From Chitinophagaceae bacterium (GTDB taxonomy: Bacteria > Bacteroidota > Bacteroidia > Chitinophagales > Chitinophagaceae), in assembly GCA_026785745.1 (NCBI GenBank), contig JAJAZO010000372.1:1-6565 (forward strand): 6,565 bases of DNA, written 5' to 3'. A program made the position numbers and the translations under genes. The notes under the pieces are model-generated. The model did not search any database, had not been told where the DNA came from, and saw only the letters and a list, made by a program, of their open reading frames with translations. Shown here one piece after another: positions 1 to 6,503 of this stretch; positions within the stretch are counted from its first letter, which is position 1; every line of letters begins with the position of its first letter.

Positions 1-553
1 CACCGGTTCCATCCCCGCATTCAATGCATACTCCACCCCCTCCGTTGCATCTTCAAATACAATACAATCTTTTGGGGGAATATTTAACTGCGCTGCACAT
101 GTAAGAAAAGTTTCAGGATCAGGCTTGCTTGCTTTTACATCGTCTGCACTTACCAATGCACCAAAGTATTTTCGTATGCCAAGATTGTCGAGCATAAAAT
201 TTATATTGAACATGATGGCGGCAGAGCCGATAGCCATTTTTATTCCGGCCTGGTATGCCTGTTCTAAAAAACGGGCAAGCCGGGCAGCAATTCGGGATGA
301 GGTTTAAATTCTGCTTGGTATTGTTTTTCCTTTTGAAGACTCATTGCATTTTTTTTTCTTCAGAAAAACGACACGGGAAAACCCGTTCCAGCAATTCATG
401 ATTTTTTCCATACCATTCTTCCTTCACCCTTTCTATACTGATGCTGGCCCCCAATTCATTTAATATACGATGCCATGCCCGGATATGATAACTCATATCG
501 TTTATCATTGTTCCATTAAGGTCAAATAAAAAAGCTTTCTTGTTATTTATCAT
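1..553 (-). pseudogene. HAD-superfamily hydrolase, beta-phosphoglucomutase-like, partial, with two frameshifts
   Basis: The start is ATG at 553-551 on the minus strand; the gene runs off the left edge. As written it stops after 70 codons at 341-343. Adding one base to the A9 run (plus-strand T at 349-357) and one to the T6 run (plus-strand A at 266-271) restores an open frame of 185 residues to the edge. In that reconstruction, motif I is FDLNGTM with nucleophile Asp11, motif II is AIGSAA (Ser111), motif III is ASKPDPETF (Lys144) and motif IV is FEDATEGVEYA (Asp169). Residues about 16-90 form the small helical C1 cap. The order and spacing fit the HAD IA / beta-phosphoglucomutase group of cytoplasmic sugar-phosphate phosphatases or mutases, usually about 220 residues, so roughly 35 lie outside. 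The second Asp of motif I is Asn here. The substrate cannot be read from the sequence. The breaks may be sequencing errors rather than real decay. Confidence 0.85.
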
Positions 554-585
554 GCTGCAATACTACCCCGCTTTGAATGAATTAA

Positions 586-613
586 AAGACGCTTTAGTGT
601 CGGGTAGCGTCCT
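586..613. repeat. Inverted repeat, 8-bp arms, in divergent intergenic region
   Basis: The arms AAGACGCT (586-593) and AGCGTCCT (606-613) pair over eight positions, one of them G-T when read on the minus strand, around a 12-base loop. Read on the minus strand, the hairpin is followed by TTTTAATTC, so it resembles an intrinsic terminator or attenuator lying 33 bases upstream of the HAD start codon. No minus-strand gene lies upstream for it to terminate, so an attenuator or an operator is as likely. The arms are visible; the function is inference. Confidence 0.4.
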
Positions 614-646
614 GTATTAATATGGTATAATTTCGCCATCTTAAAG

Positions 647-660
647 ACCCCAAAAGGGGT
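647..660. repeat. Perfect 5-bp inverted repeat (ACCCC AAAA GGGGT)
   Basis: ACCCC and GGGGT flank an AAAA loop. On the plus strand TTATTTTTG follows, which makes it look like a weak intrinsic terminator. However, it sits 40 bases upstream of the dehydrogenase start and overlaps the beginning of a -7-like box (661-668). A leader hairpin or a regulator-binding site is possible. It is short, so chance is not excluded. Confidence 0.3.
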
Positions 661-668
661 TATTTTTG
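661..668 (+). promoter_or_regulatory. Possible Bacteroidota -7 promoter box (TATTTTTG)
   Basis: TATTTTTG matches the Bacteroidota -7 consensus TAnnTTTG exactly and would put the transcript start near 675, giving a leader of about 26 bases before ATG 701. No clear TTTG -33 element lies at the expected distance; the nearest candidate is TTTC at 631-634, spaced too far away. It is a consensus match only. Confidence 0.3.
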
Positions 669-700
669 AACACCTTGTAAAAGTACAAACCAAGCCGGGA

Positions 701-3640
701 ATGAAGGAAAAACTGCAGCAGTTAGCCACACAATTAGAAGGAGATTTTTTTGATGATGTTACCATGCGTACCCTGTATGCCACTGATGCATCTGCCTATC
801 GGGAAATGCCGCTGGCAGTAGCCATTCCTAAGACAATTGATGACATAAAGAAGCTGATTGCTTTTGCCCGAAAAGAAAAAACTTCCCTGATTCCGAGAAC
901 GGCTGGTACCTCGCTGGCCGGACAAGTGGTGGGTAACGGAATAATTGTGGATGTTTCAAAATATTTTACAAAAATAATTGAACTGAATACTGCGGAAAAT
1001 TGGGTACGGGTGCAGCCGGGTGTAATCAGGGATGAACTGAATATGTTCCTGAAACCACATGGTTTATTTTTTGGCCCCGAAACCTCTACCGCCAACCGTG
1101 CGATGATTGGCGGGATGGTAGGCAATAATTCCTGTGGTTCCAATTCGGTGGTGTATAGAAGTACAAGAGAACATTTGCTGGAAGTAAAAACATTGTTGAG
1201 TGATGGCAGCGAAGCAACATTCAAAGCATTGACCATCGATGAGTTTCATGCTAAATGTGAAGGAGATAATCTGGAAGCCACTGTTTATAAATCTGTAAGA
1301 AGCATACTAAGCAATTATGATAACCAGGTTGAGATAAGAAAAGAATTTCCCAAGAAATCGGTGGAAAGAAGAAATACCGGTTATGCTATTGATGTATTAT
1401 TAGAATCAGCCCCGTTTACTGCCGGTGAGGAAGATTTTAATTTTTGTAAATTGATTGCAGGTTCAGAAGGCACATTAGCCTTTATTACTGAAATAAAATT
1501 GAATGTAGTACCCCTGCCCCCAAAAGAAGTGGGTTTGTTATGTGTACATTTTAACTCAATTGATGAATCATTAAGAGCTAACCTGATTGCCTTAAAATAT
1601 AAACCAAGTGCCAGCGAATTGATAGACCATTATATATTAGAATGTACCAAAGAAAATAAAGAACAAATTAAGAATCGTTTTTTTGTGCAGGGCGACCCCG
1701 GTGCTATCCTTGTAATAGAATTTGCCCGAGCCAACCGGGAAGAAATAATAGAAATTACCAACCAAGTTGAAGCTGATATGAGAGCCGCTGGGTTGGGCTA
1801 TCACTTCCCTCTATTATTTGGAGATGATAGTAAAAAAATATGGACGCTGCGCAAAGCTGGTTTAGGGTTGCTGAGTAATTTACCCGGCAATGAAAAAGCC
1901 GTACCGGTAATTGAAGACACCGCCGTTGATGTAAACGATTTGCCTGCATATATCCGTGACTTCAATGAAATTTTAAAGAAACACAATTTGTATTCTGTGC
2001 ATTATGCACATGCCGGTTCGGGTGAAATACATTTACGGCCGATTATTAATTTAAAAACAAAAGAAGGTAACCAGCTATTCAGGACTATTGCGGAAGAAAT
2101 AGCTACACTGGTTAAAAAATATAATGGCTCCTTAAGTGGTGAACATGGTGATGGAAGACTCAGAGGAGAATTCATCAAACAAATGGTGGGAGAAAAAAAT
2201 TACCAGTTGCTAAAAGAAGTAAAACGCACCTGGGATCCTTCAACTATTTTCAATCCGAATAAGATTGTGGATACCCCGCCGATGGATACCATGTTGCGCT
2301 ACACTCCCGGGCAGCAAACTCCACCATTCAAATCTATATTCCGTTTTCACAACCAGGATGTGCTGCAACATGCGGAGCAATGCAACGGCAGCGGTGATTG
2401 CAGAAAGACCGAACTATCCGGTGGCACTATGTGTCCTTCTTTTATGGCCACCCGCAATGAAAAAGATACGACCAGAGCAAGAGCCAATATATTACGGGAG
2501 TTCCTGACCAATTCTGATAAACTCAACCGATTTGATCATAAAGAAATTTATGAAGTGATGGATTTATGCCTGAGTTGCAAAGGTTGTAAATCTGAATGTC
2601 CAAGTAATGTGGATGTGGCAAAACTGAAAGCAGAATTCATGCAGCATTATTATGATGCGAACGGCGTTCCTTTCCGGTCGAAGTTGATTGCCAATTTTAG
2701 CCGCTCTGCAAAGCTGTGTGCTATCGCACCGGGCATTTATAATTTTATGATGACGAATGGTGCCATTAGTAAGATGATAAAGAAGTTTTCGGGTTTTGCT
2801 ACAAAGCGGAGTATGCCGACCATGTATAAAACCACTTTGCTTTCCTGGTATAAGAAAAATCGCAACAAAAAATCTGGGTCTTCCACTAGCACTCCTTTAG
2901 GGGATGGGGCCAGACTGGTTTACCTTTTTTGTGATGAGTTTACCAATTATAACGATACAGAGATAGGGATTAAAGCAATTCAACTTTTAGAGAAACTCGG
3001 TTATGAAGTTATTATCCCGGAACATATTGAAAGCGGAAGGGCATGGCTCTCAAAAGGTTTGATAAGAAAGGGAAAAGAAATTGCGAATAAAAATATAGCA
3101 CTGCTTCATTCAATAATAACTGCTGAAACACCATTGATTGGCATAGAGCCATCGGCCATACTCACTTTCAGAGATGAATATCCTGACCTGGCTTCCGATG
3201 AATTATTAGAGAAAGCAAAAGCATTATCGCAACATGTTTTATTAATTGATGAGTTTATTGCCAGCGAAATAGAGAAAGGAAATATTTCAAAAGAACAATT
3301 TACTAAAGAGAAAAGAAATATTAAGCTGCATGGGCATTGTCAGCAAAAAGCATTGTCGTCTGTTGCTCCTTCGGTAAAATTATTATCGTTGCCCGAGAAT
3401 TATACCGTAGAAACAATCCCTTCTGGTTGCTGCGGTATGGCCGGTTCATTTGGCTATGAAAAAGAGCATTATGATTTGTCTATGAAAATTGGTGAGCTGG
3501 TGTTGTTCCCAACAGTTCGTAAGCAAACTGATGAAACAATCATTGCTGCACCGGGAACAAGTTGCCGTCATCAGATAAAAGATGGCACAGGAAGAAAGGC
3601 ATTGCACCCCGTGGAAGTGCTTTGGGAAGCAATGTTATAG
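701..3640 (+). CDS. FAD-binding and Fe-S D-2-hydroxyacid dehydrogenase, YdiJ-like fusion
   Basis: This 979-residue cytoplasmic or membrane-associated oxidoreductase probably oxidises a D-2-hydroxyacid (D-2-hydroxyglutarate or D-lactate type) and passes electrons through FAD and Fe-S centres to an acceptor. The FAD-binding PCMH domain spans about 30-270, with AGTSLAGQVVGNG at 68-80, GGMVGNNSCGSNS at 137-149 and IAGSEGTLAF at 252-261. The FAD-oxidase C domain spans about 275-525. It has His437 and His444 (YAHAGSGEIHLRP) and Glu481 (SGEHGDGR), spaced like the metal ligands of D-2-hydroxyglutarate dehydrogenase. The ferredoxin-like segment has Cys561, 567 and 578, then Cys623, 626, 629 and 633 (CLSCKGCKSECP). 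The C-terminal CCG half (about 738-979) carries LHGHC (Cys880), SGCCG (Cys910-911) and TSC (Cys955). No signal peptide or membrane segment is seen. ATG 701 is the only ATG, GTG or TTG after the in-frame TAG at 605-607. The length is near E. coli YdiJ (about 1018). The exact substrate is inferred. Confidence 0.9.
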   Translation: MKEKLQQLATQLEGDFFDDVTMRTLYATDASAYREMPLAVAIPKTIDDIKKLIAFARKEKTSLIPRTAGTSLAGQVVGNGIIVDVSKYFTKIIELNTAENWVRVQPGVIRDELNMFLKPHGLFFGPETSTANRAMIGGMVGNNSCGSNSVVYRSTREHLLEVKTLLSDGSEATFKALTIDEFHAKCEGDNLEATVYKSVRSILSNYDNQVEIRKEFPKKSVERRNTGYAIDVLLESAPFTAGEEDFNFCKLIAGSEGTLAFITEIKLNVVPLPPKEVGLLCVHFNSIDESLRANLIALKYKPSASELIDHYILECTKENKEQIKNRFFVQGDPGAILVIEFARANREEIIEITNQVEADMRAAGLGYHFPLLFGDDSKKIWTLRKAGLGLLSNLPGNEKAVPVIEDTAVDVNDLPAYIRDFNEILKKHNLYSVHYAHAGSGEIHLRPIINLKTKEGNQLFRTIAEEIATLVKKYNGSLSGEHGDGRLRGEFIKQMVGEKNYQLLKEVKRTWDPSTIFNPNKIVDTPPMDTMLRYTPGQQTPPFKSIFRFHNQDVLQHAEQCNGSGDCRKTELSGGTMCPSFMATRNEKDTTRARANILREFLTNSDKLNRFDHKEIYEVMDLCLSCKGCKSECPSNVDVAKLKAEFMQHYYDANGVPFRSKLIANFSRSAKLCAIAPGIYNFMMTNGAISKMIKKFSGFATKRSMPTMYKTTLLSWYKKNRNKKSGSSTSTPLGDGARLVYLFCDEFTNYNDTEIGIKAIQLLEKLGYEVIIPEHIESGRAWLSKGLIRKGKEIANKNIALLHSIITAETPLIGIEPSAILTFRDEYPDLASDELLEKAKALSQHVLLIDEFIASEIEKGNISKEQFTKEKRNIKLHGHCQQKALSSVAPSVKLLSLPENYTVETIPSGCCGMAGSFGYEKEHYDLSMKIGELVLFPTVRKQTDETIIAAPGTSCRHQIKDGTGRKALHPVEVLWEAML

Positions 3641-3727
3641 CTATTATGACGTTCAATGCAGAGACATCCGCCAATAAAGTATTTATAATGTCTATCTGAT
3701 TTTAAATGCTATACTTGAAAATTTAAC

Positions 3728-3751
3728 ATTGAAGATTGATTATTGAAGATT
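3728..3751. repeat. Two-copy direct repeat of ATTGAAGATT
   Basis: ATTGAAGATT occurs at 3728-3737 and again at 3742-3751, a period of 14 bases. It lies in the AT-rich spacer between the convergent dehydrogenase and esterase genes. Two copies of a low-complexity decamer could be a small slippage product. No function is visible. Confidence 0.6.
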
Positions 3752-3780
3752 TAAATGCAAATAACCAATGCCCGGCAGGT

Positions 3781-3799
3781 AAAGCTTACGAAGTTTTTG
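3781..3799 (+). terminator. Weak hairpin plus T run in convergent spacer
   Basis: AAAGCTT and AAGTTTT pair around an ACG loop (about 3781-3797), with one G-T pair, and the T run extends to the end. It is the only hairpin with a T tract between the two convergent stops, about 140 bases beyond the dehydrogenase stop. The stem is AT-rich and short, so it may not work as a terminator. The esterase stop lies just beyond it. Confidence 0.2.
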
Positions 3800-3807
3800 A
3801 AATTTTC

Positions 3808-4623
3808 TTATTTACCCCAACCCCACCGTAAAAAATCCGGCATGGCCCTGCCCCAGGTAAACACATCGTGGTGGCCATCTTTAAGTTCGAGGTACTTTAT
3901 TTCGTTTTCTTCAGAATAGCCTTTTGCCACCAGTTCCTTTATCAGGTCCAGTGTATCATCAATAGAATCTATAATGCCATTTTGATTACGGTCTTTCAGT
4001 TCATCCATGTTTCCACACTGAAAAAAGAATTTTAACCACGGTGCATACTGCCCGTTTCTTATTTGCTGATGAATGATGCGGTGCTTATCATCATCATACT
4101 CTTCATCGTCCTGGTCAATATTTCTCCACCATAAGGACCCTGAGAAAACACCCACTTTGCTAAACTGTCCGGGGTGGTTCCACACAATATCCAATGCCAT
4201 TAAACCGCCCAGAGAAAACCCGGCAAAAGATTTTTCTTTGAAAGATGGAACTGCATACTGCTTCCGCACAAAAGGTAGCAGCTCTTCGAAAATAAAAGAA
4301 GTATATAAATTGGCTTTAGCACCACGGCCTTTATAATCAGGCATACCAGCCACGCCGTATTCCATTTTTCTGTCGGTGCTGCAATGAATAGCCACACACA
4401 AAACAGGGGCAATAGCATCATCACCAGTAAATAATTCTTCAAGAATGGATTCAAATCCCATTTTCTCCATATCCTGACCATCATTGATCAGCAATAAACT
4501 CATTTGTGATGGGTCAGCCACATTGCGGGGCAGGTAAAAATCAACCTTTACTTCTCTTGCTAAAAATTTGGACTCGATGAAAGTATTTTCAACCAGAATT
4601 CCGGGTACATTTTCCACTTGCAT
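3808..4623 (-). CDS. Alpha/beta-hydrolase esterase (esterase D / enterochelin esterase-like fold)
   Basis: This is a 271-residue serine esterase of the putative esterase family. An N-terminal beta segment (VKVDFYLPRN, 25-34) leads to LLLINDGQDMEKMG, typical of the fold. The nucleophile elbow is GFSLGG with Ser137, and FSGSLWW at 160-166 follows. The catalytic His is probably His252 in DGHHDVFTWGRAMPDF near the C-terminus; the acid is probably among Asp207-Asp211. Residues 211-222 read DRNQNGIIDSID, a 12-residue acidic loop with the D-x-N-x-N-G-x-x-D-x-x-D pattern of EF-hand-type calcium sites. There is no signal peptide, so it should be cytoplasmic. ATG 4623 lies directly behind an A/T-rich leader with a TATTTTTG box. 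It is divergent from the ATP-grasp ligase operon, so it could process that pathway's product, but this is only positional. The substrate is unknown. Confidence 0.85.
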   Translation of the reverse strand: MQVENVPGILVENTFIESKFLAREVKVDFYLPRNVADPSQMSLLLINDGQDMEKMGFESILEELFTGDDAIAPVLCVAIHCSTDRKMEYGVAGMPDYKGRGAKANLYTSFIFEELLPFVRKQYAVPSFKEKSFAGFSLGGLMALDIVWNHPGQFSKVGVFSGSLWWRNIDQDDEEYDDDKHRIIHQQIRNGQYAPWLKFFFQCGNMDELKDRNQNGIIDSIDDTLDLIKELVAKGYSEENEIKYLELKDGHHDVFTWGRAMPDFLRWGWGK

Positions 4624-4628
4624 GGTTT

Positions 4629-4636
4629 CAAAAATA
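4629..4636 (-). promoter_or_regulatory. Possible -7 box (TATTTTTG) just upstream of the esterase
   Basis: On the minus strand, TATTTTTG matches TAnnTTTG exactly and ends five bases before the esterase ATG. If used, transcription would begin at or next to the start codon, giving an almost leaderless message. No TTTG -33 partner is seen at the usual spacing, and the A/T-rich stretch may simply serve as the translation leader. Confidence 0.25.
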
Positions 4637-4646
4637 AGGAATTCCT
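4637..4646. repeat. Perfect 10-bp palindrome AGGAATTCCT
   Basis: AGGAATTCCT equals its own reverse complement and lies between the esterase start and the first REP-like hairpin. It could be half of an operator, but a 10-bp palindrome without a second copy is weak evidence. Confidence 0.3.
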
Positions 4647-4648
4647 GC

Positions 4649-4679
4649 TAACAGTCCGACGGTCTCCGTCTGACTGTTA
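4649..4679. repeat. REP-like palindrome 1 (strong hairpin)
   Basis: TAACAGTC (4649-4656) pairs with GACTGTTA (4672-4679) without mismatch. Inside it, after one C/T mismatch, GACGG (4658-4662) pairs with CCGTC (4666-4670) around a TCT loop. This gives thirteen base pairs in 31 bases, much beyond chance. Its minus strand contains GTCAGACGGAGA (4674-4663), which recurs on the plus strand in the palindrome at 4782-4806. There is no T run on either side, so it is not a standard terminator. The shape and the inverted partner are like REP/BIME elements. Confidence 0.7.
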
Positions 4680-4781
4680 CACATAATAACATGCTCCAAT
4701 CAAACAATCTCTTCCTGACTCTTGCTTAGACATCGGCTTGGCTTAATCACATATAATGAAAAAGATTTTATTACCATTTAT

Positions 4782-4806
4782 GGGTCAGACGGAGAAAGTC
4801 AGACCC
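4782..4806. repeat. REP-like palindrome 2, inverted relative to palindrome 1
   Basis: GGGTC (4782-4786) pairs with GACCC (4802-4806). After an A/A mismatch, GAC (4788-4790) pairs with GTC (4798-4800) around the loop GGAGAAA. GTCAGACGGAGA at 4784-4795 is a 12-base perfect copy of the minus-strand core of the 4649-4679 palindrome. The mismatch inside the stem is a feature both share. The pair in opposite orientation, about 100 bases apart, looks like a BIME. Confidence 0.65.
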
Positions 4807-4845
4807 GGCATTGTTAATTTGTTTATTTGACCGCTTCAGGATAAA

Positions 4846-4873
4846 TTTGATAATGGCCGTTTCAGTACATTTT
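4846..4873 (+). promoter_or_regulatory. Candidate promoter of the ATP-grasp/Uma2/GCS2 operon
   Basis: TTTG at 4846-4849 is followed after 16 bases by TACATTTT (4866-4873), seven of eight positions of TAnnTTTG, the Bacteroidota -33/-7 pattern. The predicted start near 4880 leaves a leader of about 42 bases, ending in A/T-rich sequence with no Shine-Dalgarno motif. The spacing is slightly short and the last base of the -7 box is T rather than G. Confidence 0.35.
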
Positions 4874-4921
4874 TAACCCTGCGCCGGCTTACATAATTAA
4901 TCATTCAATTAAAATTTGTTT

Positions 4922-5875
4922 ATGAAGAAAATCGGAATCCTCCACGGTAAGGAACGTTCATTTCCTGAAGCATTTGTGGCCAGAGTAAATAGCAAAAATG
5001 TACCCGGCATTACCGCTGAGTCTGTTCGTATTGACAAGGCTATGCAGGGTGAACACACTGGCTATACTGTTATCATTGACCGTATCTCTCAGGATGTACC
5101 ATTCTACCGCACCTGGTTAAAAAATGCCGCCGTTACGGGTACCGCCGTTATCAACAATCCTTTTTGGTGGAGTGCTGATGATAAATATTTCAACAACTGC
5201 CTGATGACGAAAATTGGGGTGCCCGTTCCTAAAACAGCTATCATCCCATCAAGAGATTTACCGGATGATACGTCTGATGAATCTTTCAGCAATCTTGCCT
5301 TCCCACTTGATTGGGATAGCATTTTCAGTTACACCGGTTTTCCTGTATATATGAAACCATTTGCAGGCGGAGGCTGGAAAAATGTTTACCGGCTTGACAG
5401 CAAAGAAGATTTTTTTGCCAAACATGCCGAAACAGGACAATTGGTAATGCTTTTCCAGGAGGAAATTGTTTTTACTGAATACTATCGTTGTTATTGTATT
5501 GGTGGTAAATATGTACGCATCATGAATTATGAGCCCCGCAATCCGCATCATCTTCGCTATGTGGCAGATTTTCAGCCTTCACCAGAACGGTTGAAACAAA
5601 TGACGGATATCGTACTTAAAATAAATGCTTATCTCGGTTATGATTTTAACACCGTTGAATTAGCCATAAGAGATGGTGTGCCGTATGCCATTGACTTCTG
5701 TAACCCTGCTCCTGATGCTGAAAGAACCAGTGTGGGTGAGGAGAATTTTGAATGGGTAGTAGAAACGGCGGCCAATTATGCTATTGAAAAAGCGATGACC
5801 AATAAAGAAGGCCAGGACAATCTTACCTGGGGAGAATATGTAAGAAGAGGTGCCAATAAAACTCCGCTGGTGTAA
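4922..5875 (+). CDS. ATP-grasp ligase (RimK/glutathione synthetase-like)
   Basis: This is a 317-residue cytoplasmic enzyme expected to join a carboxylate to an amine through an acyl-phosphate, using ATP and magnesium. The N-terminal pre-ATP-grasp part (MKKIGILHGKERSF) reads as a Rossmann-like strand and loop. The ATP-grasp core has Lys145 in YMKPFAGGGW with the glycine-rich loop at 149-151. FQEEI follows at 178-182, where the nucleotide-binding strand is expected, and magnesium ligands are likely Glu246 (NTVELAIRDG), Asp258 and Asn261 (IDFCNPAPD). ATG 4922 is preferred to the in-frame TTG at 4916, which would add only two residues, because the protein begins directly with a beta strand. Its TAA overlaps the ATG of the Uma2 gene by one base, so the two are probably translationally coupled. 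A GCS2-type ligase follows, which supports a role in making a small amide- or peptide-linked compound. The substrates cannot be told. Confidence 0.85.
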   Translation: MKKIGILHGKERSFPEAFVARVNSKNVPGITAESVRIDKAMQGEHTGYTVIIDRISQDVPFYRTWLKNAAVTGTAVINNPFWWSADDKYFNNCLMTKIGVPVPKTAIIPSRDLPDDTSDESFSNLAFPLDWDSIFSYTGFPVYMKPFAGGGWKNVYRLDSKEDFFAKHAETGQLVMLFQEEIVFTEYYRCYCIGGKYVRIMNYEPRNPHHLRYVADFQPSPERLKQMTDIVLKINAYLGYDFNTVELAIRDGVPYAIDFCNPAPDAERTSVGEENFEWVVETAANYAIEKAMTNKEGQDNLTWGEYVRRGANKTPLV

Positions 5876-6498
5876 TGAGCAAAATGACGATTTACAATAT
5901 TGATGATGACAGTTACTCAAAAGTGGAGGAGCCGGATTCTTCCCTTACTTATACCTATGCCGATTATCTGCAGTGGCAGTTTGAGGAAAGGCTGGAATTG
6001 TTTCGGGGAAAGATATTTAAACTGTCTGCCCCTAATACGAGGCATCAACAGATTTCTCTAACTATGGGCTCAACCTTCCATTCATTTTTTAAAAGCAAAA
6101 AATGCCAGGCATTCATAGCACCGTTTGATGTAAGGCTGCCGGTAAAAAATAAAAAGAAAGATGACGAAGTTATTACGGTAGTACAACCAGACATCTGCGT
6201 AATCTGTGATGAAACGAAAATAGATACCCGTGGTTGCTGCGGAGCACCGGATCTTGTTGTAGAAATCCTTTCACCCGGCAATTCCAAAAAAGAAATACGG
6301 CTAAAATATGAATTGTATGAAGAAGCCGGTGTAAAAGAATATTGGATTGTAAATCCTGATGAAGAAAACATCGTTGTGTTTCTTTTAAATGAAGAAGAAA
6401 AATTTTCCGGCCTGAAAATGTATGCAAGTGGCGATACCATAGAAAGCATTGCAGTGCCGGGATTAAACATTAATCTGACCGAAATTTTTACCAAATAA
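5875..6498 (+). CDS. Uma2-family (DUF820) PD-(D/E)xK nuclease-like protein
   Basis: This 207-residue protein has the Uma2 pattern: TYADYLQW, then ELFRGKIFKLSAPNTRHQ (41-58), PFDVRLP (83-89), QPDICVI (104-110), PDLVVEILSPGNS (125-137), KYELYEEAGVKEYWIVNP (144-161). Likely active-site residues of the restriction-endonuclease fold are Asp106, Glu130 and Lys144, with Glu41 helping. The residues are intact, so it may be a functional nuclease, but members of this large family mostly lack a proven role. The start codon overlaps the TAA of the ATP-grasp gene (TAATG), and five bases separate its stop from the next gene. Being inside a ligase operon is unusual. Uma2 genes are abundant and mobile in cyanobacteria and some Bacteroidota, so it could be a passenger insertion. 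It has no signal peptide or membrane segment. Confidence 0.85.
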   Translation: MSKMTIYNIDDDSYSKVEEPDSSLTYTYADYLQWQFEERLELFRGKIFKLSAPNTRHQQISLTMGSTFHSFFKSKKCQAFIAPFDVRLPVKNKKKDDEVITVVQPDICVICDETKIDTRGCCGAPDLVVEILSPGNSKKEIRLKYELYEEAGVKEYWIVNPDEENIVVFLLNEEEKFSGLKMYASGDTIESIAVPGLNINLTEIFTK

Positions 6499-6503
6499 TT
6501 ATT

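Noticed and set aside
125..307. Plus-strand 60-residue open frame
   Set aside because: It is antisense to the HAD gene, whose motifs III and IV region is read on the minus strand here after frame correction.
349..357. Programmed frameshift in the HAD gene at the A9 run
   Set aside because: A second, shorter homopolymer break downstream also needs repair, and single-gene HAD enzymes have no known need for recoding. Error or decay is more economical.
647..669. Intrinsic terminator upstream of the dehydrogenase
   Set aside because: There is no plus-strand gene before it to terminate, the stem is only five base pairs, and the T stretch doubles as a -7 box.
550..783. Minus-strand 77-residue open frame overlapping the dehydrogenase start
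   Set aside because: It crosses the divergent spacer and the start of a well-supported gene, and its residues show no recognisable domain.
2265..2507. Plus-strand 80-residue frame inside the dehydrogenase gene
   Set aside because: It is a shadow frame across the Fe-S segment of an intact, motif-rich protein.
4200..4484. Minus-strand 94-residue frame with hydrophobic stretches
   Set aside because: It lies wholly inside the esterase in another frame; the hydrophobic look comes from codon shadows.
4649..4806. CRISPR array
   Set aside because: There are only two related elements; they are inverted and palindromic, with no regular spacers and no cas genes.
4916..4921. TTG start for the ATP-grasp gene
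   Set aside because: It adds only two residues before an ATG that begins the natural first beta strand; ATG 4922 is simpler.
6045..6494. Minus-strand 149-residue frame opposite the Uma2 gene
   Set aside because: The plus-strand frame carries the clear Uma2 motifs and operon joints; the antisense frame has no family signature.
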